Assembly (NCBI RefSeq): GCF_002076895.1
Contig: NZ_CP020465.1
Span: 1,116,001-1,180,000 of the forward strand
DNA length: 64,000 bases
Direction: 5' to 3'
Origin: Cognaticolwellia beringensis
GTDB lineage: Bacteria > Pseudomonadota > Gammaproteobacteria > Enterobacterales > Alteromonadaceae
Shown here: positions 24,576-35,125 of the stretch, piece after piece
Layout of the letters: each line of letters begins with the position of its first letter
Numbering within the stretch: position 1 is the first letter of the stretch
Translations under genes and position numbers: made by a program
The notes under the pieces: model-generated
Database searches by the model: none
What the model saw: the letters and a program-made list of their open reading frames with translations, nothing else
Told to the model about the DNA's origin: nothing

Positions 24576-26174
24576 TTAACAACCTCCTTTAGCCAGCACT
24601 GCTGCTGAGCTGTTTTCTTTGCGTGATTCATCCATTACACCTTTTGCCAAAGCAATACACATAAACACCATTAGCAATGAGAATGGTAGGGCTGCTGTAA
24701 TAGAGGCAGTCTGCAATGTACTAAGCGCGGCGCTGCCACCAGATATCAACAATACGGCAGCTAATAATCCTTGCATAACGCCCCAGAAGATACGATGACG
24801 TTTTAGTGGATCTTCATTACCTTCACTCATAATGGTCGTGAGTACTAGAGTACCTGAATCCGATGAGGTGATAAAGTAAGTAGACACAAGTAACGTACCT
24901 GCTATCGTCGCCAAGTAACTCATGAAACCTAAATCCATGCCATTAATCGTCGCATACAAGGCATCGGCCACATTATTTTTAACGATATCAGCAATACCAC
25001 CAGAGCCTGTAAGATCAATATTCATAGCTGTGCCACCATAGGCTGCTAACCAGACGAAAGACAGTAGAGAAGATACACCAACTACAGCGATGATAAACTC
25101 ACGAATAGTACGACCACGTGAAATTCGAGCAATGAAAACACCAACGAAAGGTGCCCATGATATCCACCAACCCCAATAAAACACACTCCACCAGCCCTGC
25201 CACATGCTCTTCCAACTTGCTTCTGCATCAGCTGCAACTTGAGGTGCTGCTTCGATAAAGGTATTCATTGAAAATAGACTTGCAAAATAATCAAACATCG
25301 AAGTAACCAGCAATTTCACAATGTAAACAGTGGGTCCTAACAGCAGGAAGAATGCCAATAAAATAGTGGTCAGCCACATATTTCCAATAGACAAGTACTT
25401 AATGCCTCGTTTCAATCCAGTCATAACCGATACTAGTGCACAACCACTAATAACAACAATTAAGACTAACTGAACTTGAAGATTTTGAGGGATGTCCCAA
25501 ATTGAATGGAGACCAGCATTAATCTGCTGTACACCCAAGCCTAGAGATGTCGCTATGCCAAATAAGGTTGCGAAAACGGCGATTACATCAACGGTTACGC
25601 CAATCCAACCATTAACCTTTTCTCCCAACAGAGGGTACAAGGTATAACGAATGCTAAGAGGCTTTTTCAACCTATAACAGACAAATGCCATTGACACGCC
25701 GACCACACAATAAATTGCCCAGGCATTTAAGCCCCAATGGAAGAACGTTACCTTCATTGATTCTTCTGCTGCCGCCAATGTTTCAGGTGTCGCATCTCCA
25801 AAAGGCGTGCCGCTGGAGAAATGGAACATCGGTTCAGCGATAGACCAGAAAATAATACCTATGCCTTGTCCTGCTGCATAAAGCATCGAAAACCAGGCAA
25901 AAGTACTAAATTCTGGACGATCATCATTGCTACCTAGACGAAGTTTGCCATGGCGACTGAATGCTAACCATAAACAAAATACTAGGAAGAAAGCACTTAG
26001 GCTAACATACCAGCCGTTGGCTGAAACAGTAATGAAAGTTCGAGTTTGATCGATAACTTGGGCTGCTTGCTCAGGCGAAATCAGTGTATAGGATGTAAAT
26101 AAAATTACTAAAGCAAGTGATATAAAAACTATATAAGGGTTAATACCCTTGATTGGTCCACTATTAATAACCAT
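24576..26174 (-). CDS. BCCT-family transporter, probably for creatinine or creatine
   Basis: A 532-residue inner-membrane symporter with twelve spans of the betaine/carnitine/choline transporter family. The signature GQGIGIIFWSIAEPMFHF lies near residue 100, and the Trp-rich WWSVFYWGWWISWAPFVGVFIARISRGRT segment (SVFYWGWWISWAPF) near 330 forms the substrate box and the adjoining loop. The last codons carry the ribosome site of crnA, so both are made together. BCCT carriers move quaternary or methylated amines; creatinine or creatine as substrate is inferred from neighbours. A good AAGGGGA ribosome site precedes the ATG. Confidence 0.9.
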   Translation of the reverse strand: MVINSGPIKGINPYIVFISLALVILFTSYTLISPEQAAQVIDQTRTFITVSANGWYVSLSAFFLVFCLWLAFSRHGKLRLGSNDDRPEFSTFAWFSMLYAAGQGIGIIFWSIAEPMFHFSSGTPFGDATPETLAAAEESMKVTFFHWGLNAWAIYCVVGVSMAFVCYRLKKPLSIRYTLYPLLGEKVNGWIGVTVDVIAVFATLFGIATSLGLGVQQINAGLHSIWDIPQNLQVQLVLIVVISGCALVSVMTGLKRGIKYLSIGNMWLTTILLAFFLLLGPTVYIVKLLVTSMFDYFASLFSMNTFIEAAPQVAADAEASWKSMWQGWWSVFYWGWWISWAPFVGVFIARISRGRTIREFIIAVVGVSSLLSFVWLAAYGGTAMNIDLTGSGGIADIVKNNVADALYATINGMDLGFMSYLATIAGTLLVSTYFITSSDSGTLVLTTIMSEGNEDPLKRHRIFWGVMQGLLAAVLLISGGSAALSTLQTASITAALPFSLLMVFMCIALAKGVMDESRKENSSAAVLAKGGC

Positions 26175-26196
26175 GAATCTTCCCCTTGGGATTGAA

Positions 26197-26229
26197 ATTT
26201 ATATTTATATTTATATTTATATTTATATT
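26197..26229 (-). repeat. ATTTAT microsatellite in the transporter leader
   Basis: Five and a half tandem copies of ATTTAT lie 22 bases upstream of the BCCT start codon, just outside its ribosome site. Such tracts can change length by slippage. Confidence 0.85.
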
Positions 26230-26341
26230 TTCCCGTTGGTTGAGTCAGGTATGTATTGCTTAATTGCTAACATACCGACTTGCCAGTTCCTTTGACACTA
26301 GACATACATCATGTCCAACGGGCTCAATCTAACGTTAGAAA

Positions 26342-27553
26342 CTAACCTTTAACAATGTTGTGTTCTGGTCCAAAAGGGAACTTAGTGATATTTTCAACAC
26401 TATCTTCGCTCACGACTACGATATCGTGTTCACGGTAACCACCAGAGCCGGCTAATCCCTCAGGAAGCATTAACATTGGTTCCATTGATATAACCATGCC
26501 TGGTTCGATTACTGTATCAATATCTTCTCGTAGCTCTAATCCAGCTTCGCGACCATAGTAATGGCTTAAAGTACCGAATGAATGACCATAGCCGAAGGTA
26601 CGATATTTTAGTACATCGTGTTCCAAGAATATTTCATTTAGTTCAGCAGCAATATCACAACAACGAGCGCCAGGACGAATGAGTTCTAGACCACGACGAT
26701 GAACTTTACAGTTGATTTCCCATAACTCTAGATGACGGTCAGAAGCAAACTCACTGAATAATGTACGTTCTAGAGCGGTGTAGTAACCAGCGATCATCGG
26801 GAAGGTATTAAGGCTTAAGATGTCACCGGCTTCAACTTTACGGCTCGTTACTGGGTTATGAGCACCATCTGTATTGATACCTGATTGGAACCAGACCCAA
26901 GTATCCATCAATTCACCATCAGGGAAAGTACCTGCGATTTCGCGTACCATAGCCTGTACACCAGCTAAAGCAATTTCGTATTCAGGAACACCGACAGCAA
27001 TAGCGTCACGAATAGCAGCACCACCAATATCAGCAACACGGGCGCCGTGCTTAATTACTTCAATTTCTTCAGCAGACTTAATCATGCGCATTTTCATGGT
27101 TGGAATACCAATATCTACGAATGTTGAAGCTGGTAATGCAGACTTGATTTTTTCCAAAGTTTGTAATTGGACATGATCAAATTCGATACCAACTTGACCA
27201 CCATCTTTGATTAGTTGCTTAGCCGCATAGAAGAAGTTATCTTTCTGCCAGTCGGTGTATACCACGTTATCACCAAGTTGATTACGACGGTATGGTTGCC
27301 CACCGTCAATATTAGCACTAATAGTAGTATAAGAATCCAGGGTAACTACCAAGCCATAATCACGACCGAAACGACAGTATACAAAATCACTGTAGTAGTT
27401 GATGTTATGGTATGAAGTAAACAACACTGCTTCTAAGTTATTTGCAGCCATATAGCGACGTAGTTTATCCAGACGGGAATTTAACTCTGCTTTAGAAAAA
27501 GTAGGTTGAACTTTCTCTCCATTTGGAATAGACAATGTTTGTGGCATGTGCAT
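26342..27553 (-). CDS. Creatinase (creatine amidinohydrolase)
   Basis: A 403-residue enzyme, the same length as Pseudomonas creatinase, that splits creatine into sarcosine and urea. It has the pita-bread fold of the M24 peptidase family but without metal ligands. Family signatures: MDTWVWFQSGINTDGAHNP with the catalytic His, LSLNTFPMIAGYYTALERT, YRTFGYGHSFG and SMEPMLMLPEG; it ends FPFGPEHNI. An AAAGGA ribosome site lies 9 bases before ATG 27553. It supplies sarcosine to the oxidase genes upstream. No urease gene is in the window, so urea may be exported or used elsewhere. Confidence 0.95.
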   Translation of the reverse strand: MHMPQTLSIPNGEKVQPTFSKAELNSRLDKLRRYMAANNLEAVLFTSYHNINYYSDFVYCRFGRDYGLVVTLDSYTTISANIDGGQPYRRNQLGDNVVYTDWQKDNFFYAAKQLIKDGGQVGIEFDHVQLQTLEKIKSALPASTFVDIGIPTMKMRMIKSAEEIEVIKHGARVADIGGAAIRDAIAVGVPEYEIALAGVQAMVREIAGTFPDGELMDTWVWFQSGINTDGAHNPVTSRKVEAGDILSLNTFPMIAGYYTALERTLFSEFASDRHLELWEINCKVHRRGLELIRPGARCCDIAAELNEIFLEHDVLKYRTFGYGHSFGTLSHYYGREAGLELREDIDTVIEPGMVISMEPMLMLPEGLAGSGGYREHDIVVVSEDSVENITKFPFGPEHNIVKG

Positions 27554-27940
27554 TTTTGGAATCCTTTTATTTTTCTAATTTAATTTAAGTAAAGTATTCA
27601 TACTTTTAATGTTACAAAAGCAAGCTGAGCTGCTGCTGTTAAATCACACTAGCAGCTGATATTGCATAATAGAAATTAATACAATAAATATGTTCATTAA
27701 TAATTTAAATGAGTATCGATCGGTAAGATATTGGGGTTAACGAAAGTAAAGCCGTGGAGACTATTATGCCTCTGGCATATCAAGCAAACTATTAACCACC
27801 TAAGGAATTTTTTCTGGTGATACAAACGGCAGTATCGGTAACTCTTGAATAATATACTAAAGTGATCTAATTGATTTATGAGGCAGAAGTTGCAAAGGGC
27901 AGTTGTTATCTATTTAATAATTAACGACAAAGCCTTATTA

Positions 27941-28098
27941 TACCAATTGAAATAAATAATCACTCATTCTAAGATGGTCTAAATATCTAATATCTGCGTT
28001 GCTTTCAATCCCAATAGCATGCTATTGCTCAATCAAGCGCCTTGCTGTTGAATATTTATCTTCATTTATCATTGATCGATGACTAAATTCAACTGGTA
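27941..28098. mobile_element. MITE-like element, 158 bp
   Basis: Starts TACCAATTGAA and ends TTCAACTGGTA, imperfect inverted termini of 11 bases. It has no coding capacity. A deleted relative lies at 23549-23581. Confidence 0.7.
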
Positions 28099-28186
28099 TT
28101 ATTTGGGTGATTGGTGCATATTAATTGACACTACACCAAGAAATTTTTAGGTGCATAACAGCTAACTAATTGATAAAGCCTGTTGG

Positions 28187-28437
28187 CTAAAAATACTTGA
28201 TTAAAAGCTCAAGCAATATAGCTTTGCCGCTTGACCTGAGTTTTCTAATGGCTGACACAGGGGATCTCGGGGTGAGTTCGATTTTGCCATGATCACCTTT
28301 TAGCGTTTTAGTTGAATAGCTATTGCGGCTATTCTCGCTACCAGACACTGTAGTTTGATTTTTGTCGTAACCAAGGTGAAAGTTCATCTCTGGTTATAAA
28401 GCGGCCTCAACAGTCATTTTGGTGAGCATTGCACACA
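28187..28437 (-). pseudogene. IS256-family transposase remnant
   Basis: A minus-strand frame starting MNFHLGYDKNQTT and continuing SGSENSRNSYSTKTLKGDHGKIEL matches the IS256-family N-terminal motif (HLGYEKH, NSRNGKSTK, LKGDFGEIEI). The preceding 16 codons read MTVEAAL-stop-PEM, as expected upstream but with a stop. The rest of the transposase, including the DDE residues, is gone. Confidence 0.8.
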
Positions 28438-29017
28438 GTGGGTTAGAACATTGGGTGTTTTTACTTCTTTAACCCATTCATTGAAACACTCATTATTTAA
28501 TCCGTTATTAAGATTATAGACAATGAGCATTTACACACTTATTTTTACAGCCTCCTTGGTGGGAATATCGCCTTAATATTTATCTAGCTTTGTGTTACTT
28601 GCTTTAAACCAAGCTAGATAATTTGATAAATACTTCGTTACTAAACCGTTCATTCTTCTATTAATCCCTATTCACTTTTTGGATATAATAAACCTTATCT
28701 ATTAGCCTAATTTTACTATTTAATAGCTACTTATGGTCACCGTTTTTTATTGGGCAATCGTCACTACTGGCCACAAGTCACGTATAGTGAAAATGCTGGC
28801 CATCCTCTAGTATTATAGTTAATGTTGCACCATTTTTGGCTTGTCGCTAGCAAGATCACAGCAGCGAGAAACGCCATTCCGCCAATATAGCCAGCAATGT
28901 GGTACCTAACAGGTCACCGAGATAATGCCTCGATAAAACATGCTGATCGAATAAACGGTGCATAATACGATTAATCGACGATTTTCAATTCGACTTATCG
29001 TATATTCAGGCTAAAAG

Positions 29018-30409
29018 TTAACATTCAATCGCGTTTACCGCTAAGCCACCGCGGGAAGTTTCCTTATACTTATCCTTCATATCCATACCGGTTTCCCACA
29101 TGGTCTTAATGACTTTATCCAGTGAGATAAAATGTTCGCCATTACCATGCAAAGATATCTGAGTCGCATTAATAGCTTTCATTGCCGCGATAGCATTACG
29201 CTCGATACAAGGCACCTGAACCAGACCGCCCACGGGGTCGCAGGTCAAGCCTAGGTTATGTTCAAGGCCAATCTCGGCGGCATTTTCAACTTGCTCTGGC
29301 GTGCCTCCCAACACTTGGCACAATCCAGCTGCGGCCATTGCACAGGCTGAACCAACCTCACCCTGACAGCCTACTTCAGCACCAGAAATAGATGCATTCT
29401 TTTTACACAGTGCACCAATAGCTGCGGCAGCCAACATAAAGTCCACTACAGCGTCATCTTGAGATTCATCACTAACATGTTCGGTAAACTCCATGTAATA
29501 CATCAATACTGCTGGAATTATCCCGGCGGCGCCATTGGTCGGTGCTGTTACCATACGACCACCGGCGGCATTTTCTTCATTAACAGCCAGCGCATAAAGA
29601 TTAACCCAATCCATCGCTCCCAAGGTGGAAGTGATCACATTAGGATTAACCGTTTCTTTCATTGATAGGTGTAGAGCGGCAGCACGACGCTTTACGTTTA
29701 AACCACCAGGTAGAGTGCCTTCCTTACGAAGACCATGAGCAATACAATCCTTCATCGCCTGCCAGATTATCTTCAGTCCGTCACGTATTTCTGCTTCGCT
29801 GCGCCAAACCTGCTCGTTTTTCATCATCAACTGACCGATACTCAGGTTATGCTGCTTACAAAGCGCCAATAGCTCAACCGCGTTATTAAACGCATAAGGC
29901 AGTTCAACCTGTGGAACTAAGTGTGCATCTGCGGTTGCTTCACTTTCATCGATAACGAAACCGCCACCGATAGAATAATAGGTATTTTCATATAATGGGC
30001 TGCCAGCTGAGTCAAAAGCACTCAGGCGCATCGCATTGGGGTGGTAGGGCAGATTATCTTCCAGTAGATTCATATCTCTCGACCAGACAAATTCGATCGG
30101 ATACTTACCCAGAATTTTTAAATTGTTGCACGCTTTCAGTGCTGCTACTTCAGGCAGGATAGCATCAGGATCGACGTTATGAGGACGCTTACCCATCAGC
30201 CCAACTACAATTGAATTATCGGTACCGTGACCAATACCGGTAGCGCTGAGTGACCCATAGAGGTCGACCTGTATCCGCGTCACATCCTCGATAACGGCTA
30301 TCAACTCCAGGTGGCTAGCAAAATCTGCTGCTGCGATCATAGGACCGACCGTATGGGAACTGGATGGGCCTATGCCTACTTTAAAAAGATCAAAAACACT
30401 AATTGACAT
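29018..30409 (-). CDS. sdaA: L-serine ammonia-lyase, iron-sulphur dependent
   Basis: A 463-residue single-chain L-serine dehydratase that converts serine to pyruvate and ammonia. The N-terminal beta domain starts [23 protein letters not shown]; the C-terminal alpha domain has the Fe-S cysteines in [28 protein letters not shown] and [11 protein letters not shown] choose the ATG at 30409, 6 bases after GGAG, because the family begins there. It ends the operon glyA-soxBDAG-purU-sdaA and completes the route from sarcosine to central metabolism. The enzyme is oxygen-labile. Confidence 0.95.
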   Translation of the reverse strand: MSISVFDLFKVGIGPSSSHTVGPMIAAADFASHLELIAVIEDVTRIQVDLYGSLSATGIGHGTDNSIVVGLMGKRPHNVDPDAILPEVAALKACNNLKILGKYPIEFVWSRDMNLLEDNLPYHPNAMRLSAFDSAGSPLYENTYYSIGGGFVIDESEATADAHLVPQVELPYAFNNAVELLALCKQHNLSIGQLMMKNEQVWRSEAEIRDGLKIIWQAMKDCIAHGLRKEGTLPGGLNVKRRAAALHLSMKETVNPNVITSTLGAMDWVNLYALAVNEENAAGGRMVTAPTNGAAGIIPAVLMYYMEFTEHVSDESQDDAVVDFMLAAAAIGALCKKNASISGAEVGCQGEVGSACAMAAAGLCQVLGGTPEQVENAAEIGLEHNLGLTCDPVGGLVQVPCIERNAIAAMKAINATQISLHGNGEHFISLDKVIKTMWETGMDMKDKYKETSRGGLAVNAIEC

Positions 30410-30489
30410 ACAAACTCCATTGCGCACTTGGCGCATCTGGTAAAGCGTTAGAGATCTGGCACGAGCCAATGACCTCATATATTCGTTAC

Positions 30490-31356
30490 TTAATTACCTA
30501 AAATAACCGTGCGACTACCACTGAGAAATACCCGTTTTTCGATGTGAAAACGTACCGCATTGAACAAGGTCATCCGTTCGATATCCTGACCTTTCGCAAT
30601 TAAATCCTCAGGATAGTATGCATGATCAACATGCTGGATACCTTGAGCAATAATGGGACCCTCATCCAAATCGTTATTGACATAGTGTGCCGTAGCTCCG
30701 ACCATTTTTACGCCTTTTTCCCATGCTTGGTGATAAGGACGAGCGCCTTTGAAACCTGGTAATAAAGAATGATGAATATTAATCGCCCAGCCATCTAAGT
30801 GATCACACAGTTTCGGTGACAACACTTGCATATAACGAGCAAGAATCACTAGTTCTGTATTATATTCTTCTACTAGTTTAATAATCTCAGCTTCCTGCTG
30901 TGGCTTAGTATCCTTAGTAATAGGTAAATGGTAATAAGGAATATCATGCCATTTAGCCAACGGTTCAAGATCTGGATGATTGGATATGATCACCGCAATA
31001 TCAATATTAAGTTGTCCGGTACGATGACGATACAATAAGTCATTGAGACAGTGATCGTACTTTGAGACCAGAATAGCTACCCGAGGTCGATGCATTGCCG
31101 TCGTCAACTGCCATTGCATATCAAATTCTGTAGCGCGTGATGAGAAGCCTTCGCTAAAGCTTTCGGCATTAAAATTGTCATCTTGTGGTTGAAACTCGAT
31201 CCGGATGAAGAAACGCTCCGCCGAATGGTCATCAAAAGAATGGATTTCTTCAATATAATTTTTGGTTTCTGCCATATAGCGGGTAACTAAATCAACTGTC
31301 CCCAAAACACTTGGACAGCTAGCCGTGAATATCCATGCTTTCTTTTTGTTTTTCAT
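30490..31356 (-). CDS. purU: Formyltetrahydrofolate deformylase
   Basis: A 288-residue enzyme hydrolysing 10-formyl-THF to formate and THF. An N-terminal ACT domain (residues about 8-85) precedes the formyltransferase-like domain with NIHHSLLPGFKGARPYHQA and GATAHYVNNDLDEGPII, which include the catalytic Asn/His/Asp. The ATG at 31356 has GAGGTTG 7 bases upstream; longer starts are unlikely. In this operon it would recycle THF when sarcosine oxidation overfills the one-carbon pool, as in other sarcosine and glycine betaine operons. Confidence 0.94.
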   Translation of the reverse strand: MKNKKKAWIFTASCPSVLGTVDLVTRYMAETKNYIEEIHSFDDHSAERFFIRIEFQPQDDNFNAESFSEGFSSRATEFDMQWQLTTAMHRPRVAILVSKYDHCLNDLLYRHRTGQLNIDIAVIISNHPDLEPLAKWHDIPYYHLPITKDTKPQQEAEIIKLVEEYNTELVILARYMQVLSPKLCDHLDGWAINIHHSLLPGFKGARPYHQAWEKGVKMVGATAHYVNNDLDEGPIIAQGIQHVDHAYYPEDLIAKGQDIERMTLFNAVRFHIEKRVFLSGSRTVILGN

Positions 31357-31430
31357 AAAACAACCTCTACGTTTACGAACTGCCATGATCCTGTATAAAA
31401 CAATCAGGATCATGGTAAGAACAGGAGCTA

Positions 31431-32102
31431 TTAAGCCTTAATGACTAAACCATATTCACTACAGGCGTCTTGCAACCAGAGCCATATGTAGTCAGCAAAA
31501 CTACGGCGAATAACCAACTCGAAGCTTTGCTCGCCAGTCCGGCGAATTATAGCGCTGCTTTTGGCAAACAATGTAGACACTACTTTACCAATAGGGAACT
31601 CGCTAGAATGCAGATCTATCGGCGTACACTTCTTCAGCATTTCTAATACGTTAGCACCAGATACTTCAAGAATGGTGGAACCACCACTACTGTTCACCAG
31701 TGAGTAATGACCGCCCATTTCGTCACGGAATTTAGTTTCCACGGCAAAAGTTTCTAGGCCAGGCACTATAATTAGCCATTCGTCTGGAGACATCCAGCGT
31801 ATAGAATAGCCACCATTTTCAACAGACGTCAGCGGCAGCAATGGTAAAGCCACTCCCAGCACTCGCTCAACAGCCGCTAATTGCTTGGTATTAGCCGCAT
31901 TGCACCGAAGCGTCAGGTGACCCTGCAATTTGTTTTCACGCAGGTAAATCCCACCGTGCTGCGGCCCCTGTTTAGCCAGCGTATCCAACTGAACATGATG
32001 CAGTGGAGACTTACCCAGGATCTCAGCACCAGGTAACTGGTTCATAATCGCCGCTTTAGTCGCTGCGGTTTGTTCTGGTAACATTACATTTATATCAGAC
32101 AT
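31431..32102 (-). CDS. soxG: Sarcosine oxidase, gamma subunit
   Basis: The 223-residue gamma subunit of heterotetrameric sarcosine oxidase, a structural subunit related to GcvT domains. Seen: GIYLRENKLQGHLTLRCN, the central GYSIRWMSPDEWLIIVPG and the C-terminal ADYIWLWLQDACSEYGL. The ATG at 32102 overlaps the soxA end by 8 bases and has AAAGGAA upstream, so translation is coupled. Normal length. It acts in the cytosol in complex with SoxA, SoxB and SoxD. Confidence 0.93.
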   Translation of the reverse strand: MSDINVMLPEQTAATKAAIMNQLPGAEILGKSPLHHVQLDTLAKQGPQHGGIYLRENKLQGHLTLRCNAANTKQLAAVERVLGVALPLLPLTSVENGGYSIRWMSPDEWLIIVPGLETFAVETKFRDEMGGHYSLVNSSGGSTILEVSGANVLEMLKKCTPIDLHSSEFPIGKVVSTLFAKSSAIIRRTGEQSFELVIRRSFADYIWLWLQDACSEYGLVIKA

Positions 32103-35100
32103 TTTGATGTGTTCCTTTCGGATCGAGGAAGACTGGGCTGCAAATTTCAGCTTCAATTACAGTACCATCGGCGAGTGGGTAATAAACACTTTCACCCATC
32201 TTGCTCAGGCCACCTAAAACAAAGCCCATTGCGACGGAATGACCAAGGTTGGCACTCCAATAACTTGAAGTAACATGTCCCACCATCGGCATTGGAATCG
32301 GCGCCTTAGGATCGAAGACACCCTGTGCACCTTCCGGAATAACAGTTTTAGGGTCTTTAGTTTTTAGGCCAACCAGTTGCTTACGGTTTTCACGAGTACA
32401 GTCTTCACGGCTCATACCACGCTTACCTATGAAGCTGAATGGTTTATTATTCGAAACACACCAACCCATGCCTAGATCGAACGGATGCACCGAACCATCA
32501 GTATCCTGACCAGCAATAATAAAGCCTTTCTCGGCACGTAGTACGTGCATAGATTCAGTACCGTACGGTGTTAGATTATACTTCTTACCGTGCTCGAACA
32601 GTTTTTCCCATACATGTAGGCCATAGTTGGCTTGCACGTTAATTTCGAAAGACAATTCACCAGTGAAGGAGATCCGGAATACACGCGCAGGAACACCTGC
32701 TACAGTAGCTTGTTTCCAATCCATGAACGAGAAGCTCTCGTTGGCCAGATCGCAGTCCGTCAGTTCAGCTAACAACTTGCGACTGTTCGGGCCAGAAATG
32801 GTCATCGTTGACCAGTGATCGGTCACTGTATTGAAATAAACATCCAATTCAGGCCATTCTGTTTGGTGATAAATTTCTAACCATTCTAGAACTCGCGCAG
32901 CGCCACCGGTAGTCGTGGTCATTAGAAAATGGTTATCTCCCAGACAAGCAGATACCCCATCGTCGAACACCATACCGTCTTCACCACACATCAGGCCGTA
33001 ACGACATTTGCCAACAGGTAGCTTAGCCCAAGCGTTGCTATAAACGCGGCCAAGGAATTCACGGGCGTCTTTACCCTGAATATCAATCTTACCTAGCGTA
33101 GAGGCATCTAGAATACCTACAGATTCTCGAGTTGCGACACACTCACGGTTGAGTGTCTCCTGCATACTTTCACCTTCTTTAGGGAAGTACCAAGGACGTT
33201 GCCAGTTCCCAACATCCTCAAACTTAGCACCCTTTTCAAGATGCGACTGATGCATTGCAGAGAAACGTTTCGGATTAAATAACGGGCCACAATTACGACC
33301 AGCAATAGCCCCAAAAGTAATCGGTGTATAATTAGGACGAAATATCGTAGTACCCGTTTCTGGGATCGACTTGTTCAGTATTTTTGCGGCAATAGCCATG
33401 CCGTTAATGTTACCCAGCTTACCTTGATCAGTACCAAACCCCATCGCAGTGTAACGTTTAATATGTTCGATAGATTGAAACCCTTCGCGACACGCCAGCT
33501 CGATACCCGCCGCGGTTACGTCAGTCTGATAATCTACAAATTGTTTCGGTGCCTGAGCAGTTGATTTAACGTGTGGAATATGGAACAAGGACATTGGCGT
33601 TCCTTCTTTCACTTGTTCAACACTGGGCACAGCAACTTCAGCAGCAATCAGGCCAACTTCAGCCACCGCTTTTAAACCTGCTTTCAAACCTTCTAACAAC
33701 GCATCTCCGGTATGATAACTCCCGTTAATACCACCTGCAGTCAGCTGTTTTTGTACCGTCGGACCAGGTACAAAACCAACTACCTTTTCATCCCAGATAG
33801 GACGACTGCCAGTGTGGCTAGATAAGTGAACAACCGGACTCCAGCCGCCAGATGTGGCAACCGTATCGGTGTTTATCTTAGTTACAGCACCGGTCAATTT
33901 AGTACCGTCTGCATTGATAGGTGCTACAGATACACCGGATACACGTTTACTACCTTGGACTTCAATTACAGCACTGCCAGTAATGATATTTATGCCACGC
34001 TGACGAGCCGTAACGATTCGATCACCCTTCGGCATGGCACGTGTGTCAACGATAGCAACAACTTCACGGCCAGCATCATGCCAGTCCAACGCCGCCTGAT
34101 AACCGTAATCATTGGTGGTCATTACTACCAATTTATCGCCCGGTACTACGCCGTAACGATTGATATAGGTCGAGACAGCATTAGCCACCATGCAACCTGG
34201 CACATCATTGTTAGCATAAACTAACGGACGCTCATGGGCACCGGTTGCCAGAATAACCCATTTGGCTCGAACACGATGCATACGCTGACGGACCTGATTA
34301 ACGGGTGCGATATCTGCTAAGTGATCAGTACAACGTTGATGAATGGTTACAAAGTTGTGATCGTGATAGCCGTTAACAGTAGAACGAGGCAACAAAATCA
34401 CATTTTCAAAACTGCTTAACTCTTCAACTACCGAATTAATCCAGTCAGAGGCAGGCTTACCATCAAGTGTTTCTTGGGTGCCTAGCAAGCTGCCGCCAAA
34501 TTCACTTTGCTCATCAGCAATAATTACACGTGCACCACTGCGGGCAGCAGTAAGTGCGGCAACTAAACCGGCAGGACCTGCACCAACAACCAGAACGTCA
34601 CAGTGCTGATTAAGGGAGTCATAGGTGTCAGGATCATTTACCAGTGGCGAACGACCAAGTCCTGCACCTTTTCGGATCAACGACTCATAGGTAGGCCACA
34701 TCGACTGTGGGTACATAAAGGTCTTGTAGTAGAAACCAGGAGGCATCATCTTACCACCGATCTTACCAATCAGGCCCATAGCGTCGGTCTCAACACTAGG
34801 CCAGCCGTTGGTTGCCTTGCTTACTAGGCCATCAAACAGTTCCTGTTGCGTCGCACGCACGTTAGGTACCTGTGTTGCTTCAGTGGCGCCCAGCTGAAGT
34901 ACCGCATTGGGCTCTTCTGCGCCACAGGCCACAATACCCCGAGGACGGCTATATTTAAAACTACGGCCAACGACATTAATGCCGTTAGCCAACATGGCAG
35001 ATGCCAGTGTATCGCCCTTACAGCCCTTATATTGCTTACCATTATAGGTAAACGTCATCGGCTTGGAACGGTCAATACGACCTCCATTATGAAGGCGGTT

Positions 35101-35112
35101 TTTCTGTGTCAT
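32095..35112 (-). CDS. soxA: Sarcosine oxidase, alpha subunit
   Basis: The 1005-residue catalytic-complex subunit. Order of parts: an N-terminal 2Fe-2S-ferredoxin-like fold (FTYNGKQYKGCKGDTLASA), an NAD-binding Rossmann motif VLVVGAGPAGLVAALTAARS near 175, and from about 610 a GcvT-like domain that binds THF and captures the methyl group as methylene-THF. Sarcosine plus THF plus O2 gives glycine, methylene-THF and H2O2. I choose the ATG at 35112, with AGGAGCGG upstream and 13 bases after soxD. Confidence 0.96.
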   Translation of the reverse strand: MTQKNRLHNGGRIDRSKPMTFTYNGKQYKGCKGDTLASAMLANGINVVGRSFKYSRPRGIVACGAEEPNAVLQLGATEATQVPNVRATQQELFDGLVSKATNGWPSVETDAMGLIGKIGGKMMPPGFYYKTFMYPQSMWPTYESLIRKGAGLGRSPLVNDPDTYDSLNQHCDVLVVGAGPAGLVAALTAARSGARVIIADEQSEFGGSLLGTQETLDGKPASDWINSVVEELSSFENVILLPRSTVNGYHDHNFVTIHQRCTDHLADIAPVNQVRQRMHRVRAKWVILATGAHERPLVYANNDVPGCMVANAVSTYINRYGVVPGDKLVVMTTNDYGYQAALDWHDAGREVVAIVDTRAMPKGDRIVTARQRGINIITGSAVIEVQGSKRVSGVSVAPINADGTKLTGAVTKINTDTVATSGGWSPVVHLSSHTGSRPIWDEKVVGFVPGPTVQKQLTAGGINGSYHTGDALLEGLKAGLKAVAEVGLIAAEVAVPSVEQVKEGTPMSLFHIPHVKSTAQAPKQFVDYQTDVTAAGIELACREGFQSIEHIKRYTAMGFGTDQGKLGNINGMAIAAKILNKSIPETGTTIFRPNYTPITFGAIAGRNCGPLFNPKRFSAMHQSHLEKGAKFEDVGNWQRPWYFPKEGESMQETLNRECVATRESVGILDASTLGKIDIQGKDAREFLGRVYSNAWAKLPVGKCRYGLMCGEDGMVFDDGVSACLGDNHFLMTTTTGGAARVLEWLEIYHQTEWPELDVYFNTVTDHWSTMTISGPNSRKLLAELTDCDLANESFSFMDWKQATVAGVPARVFRISFTGELSFEINVQANYGLHVWEKLFEHGKKYNLTPYGTESMHVLRAEKGFIIAGQDTDGSVHPFDLGMGWCVSNNKPFSFIGKRGMSREDCTRENRKQLVGLKTKDPKTVIPEGAQGVFDPKAPIPMPMVGHVTSSYWSANLGHSVAMGFVLGGLSKMGESVYYPLADGTVIEAEICSPVFLDPKGTHQNV

Positions 35113-35125
35113 GATTCCGCTCCTA

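Larger units (their letters stand above)
27554..29017. other. Long gap with MITE and transposase remnant between creatinase and sdaA
   Basis: About 1.46 kb without an intact gene. It holds a MITE (27941-28098) and an IS256-type transposase scrap (28187-28437). From 28440 to 29017 I see only decayed sequence; the stretch near 28850-28960 reads on the minus strand like a broken membrane-protein gene. The promoter for creatinase presumably lies within 27560-27750. Confidence 0.6.
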
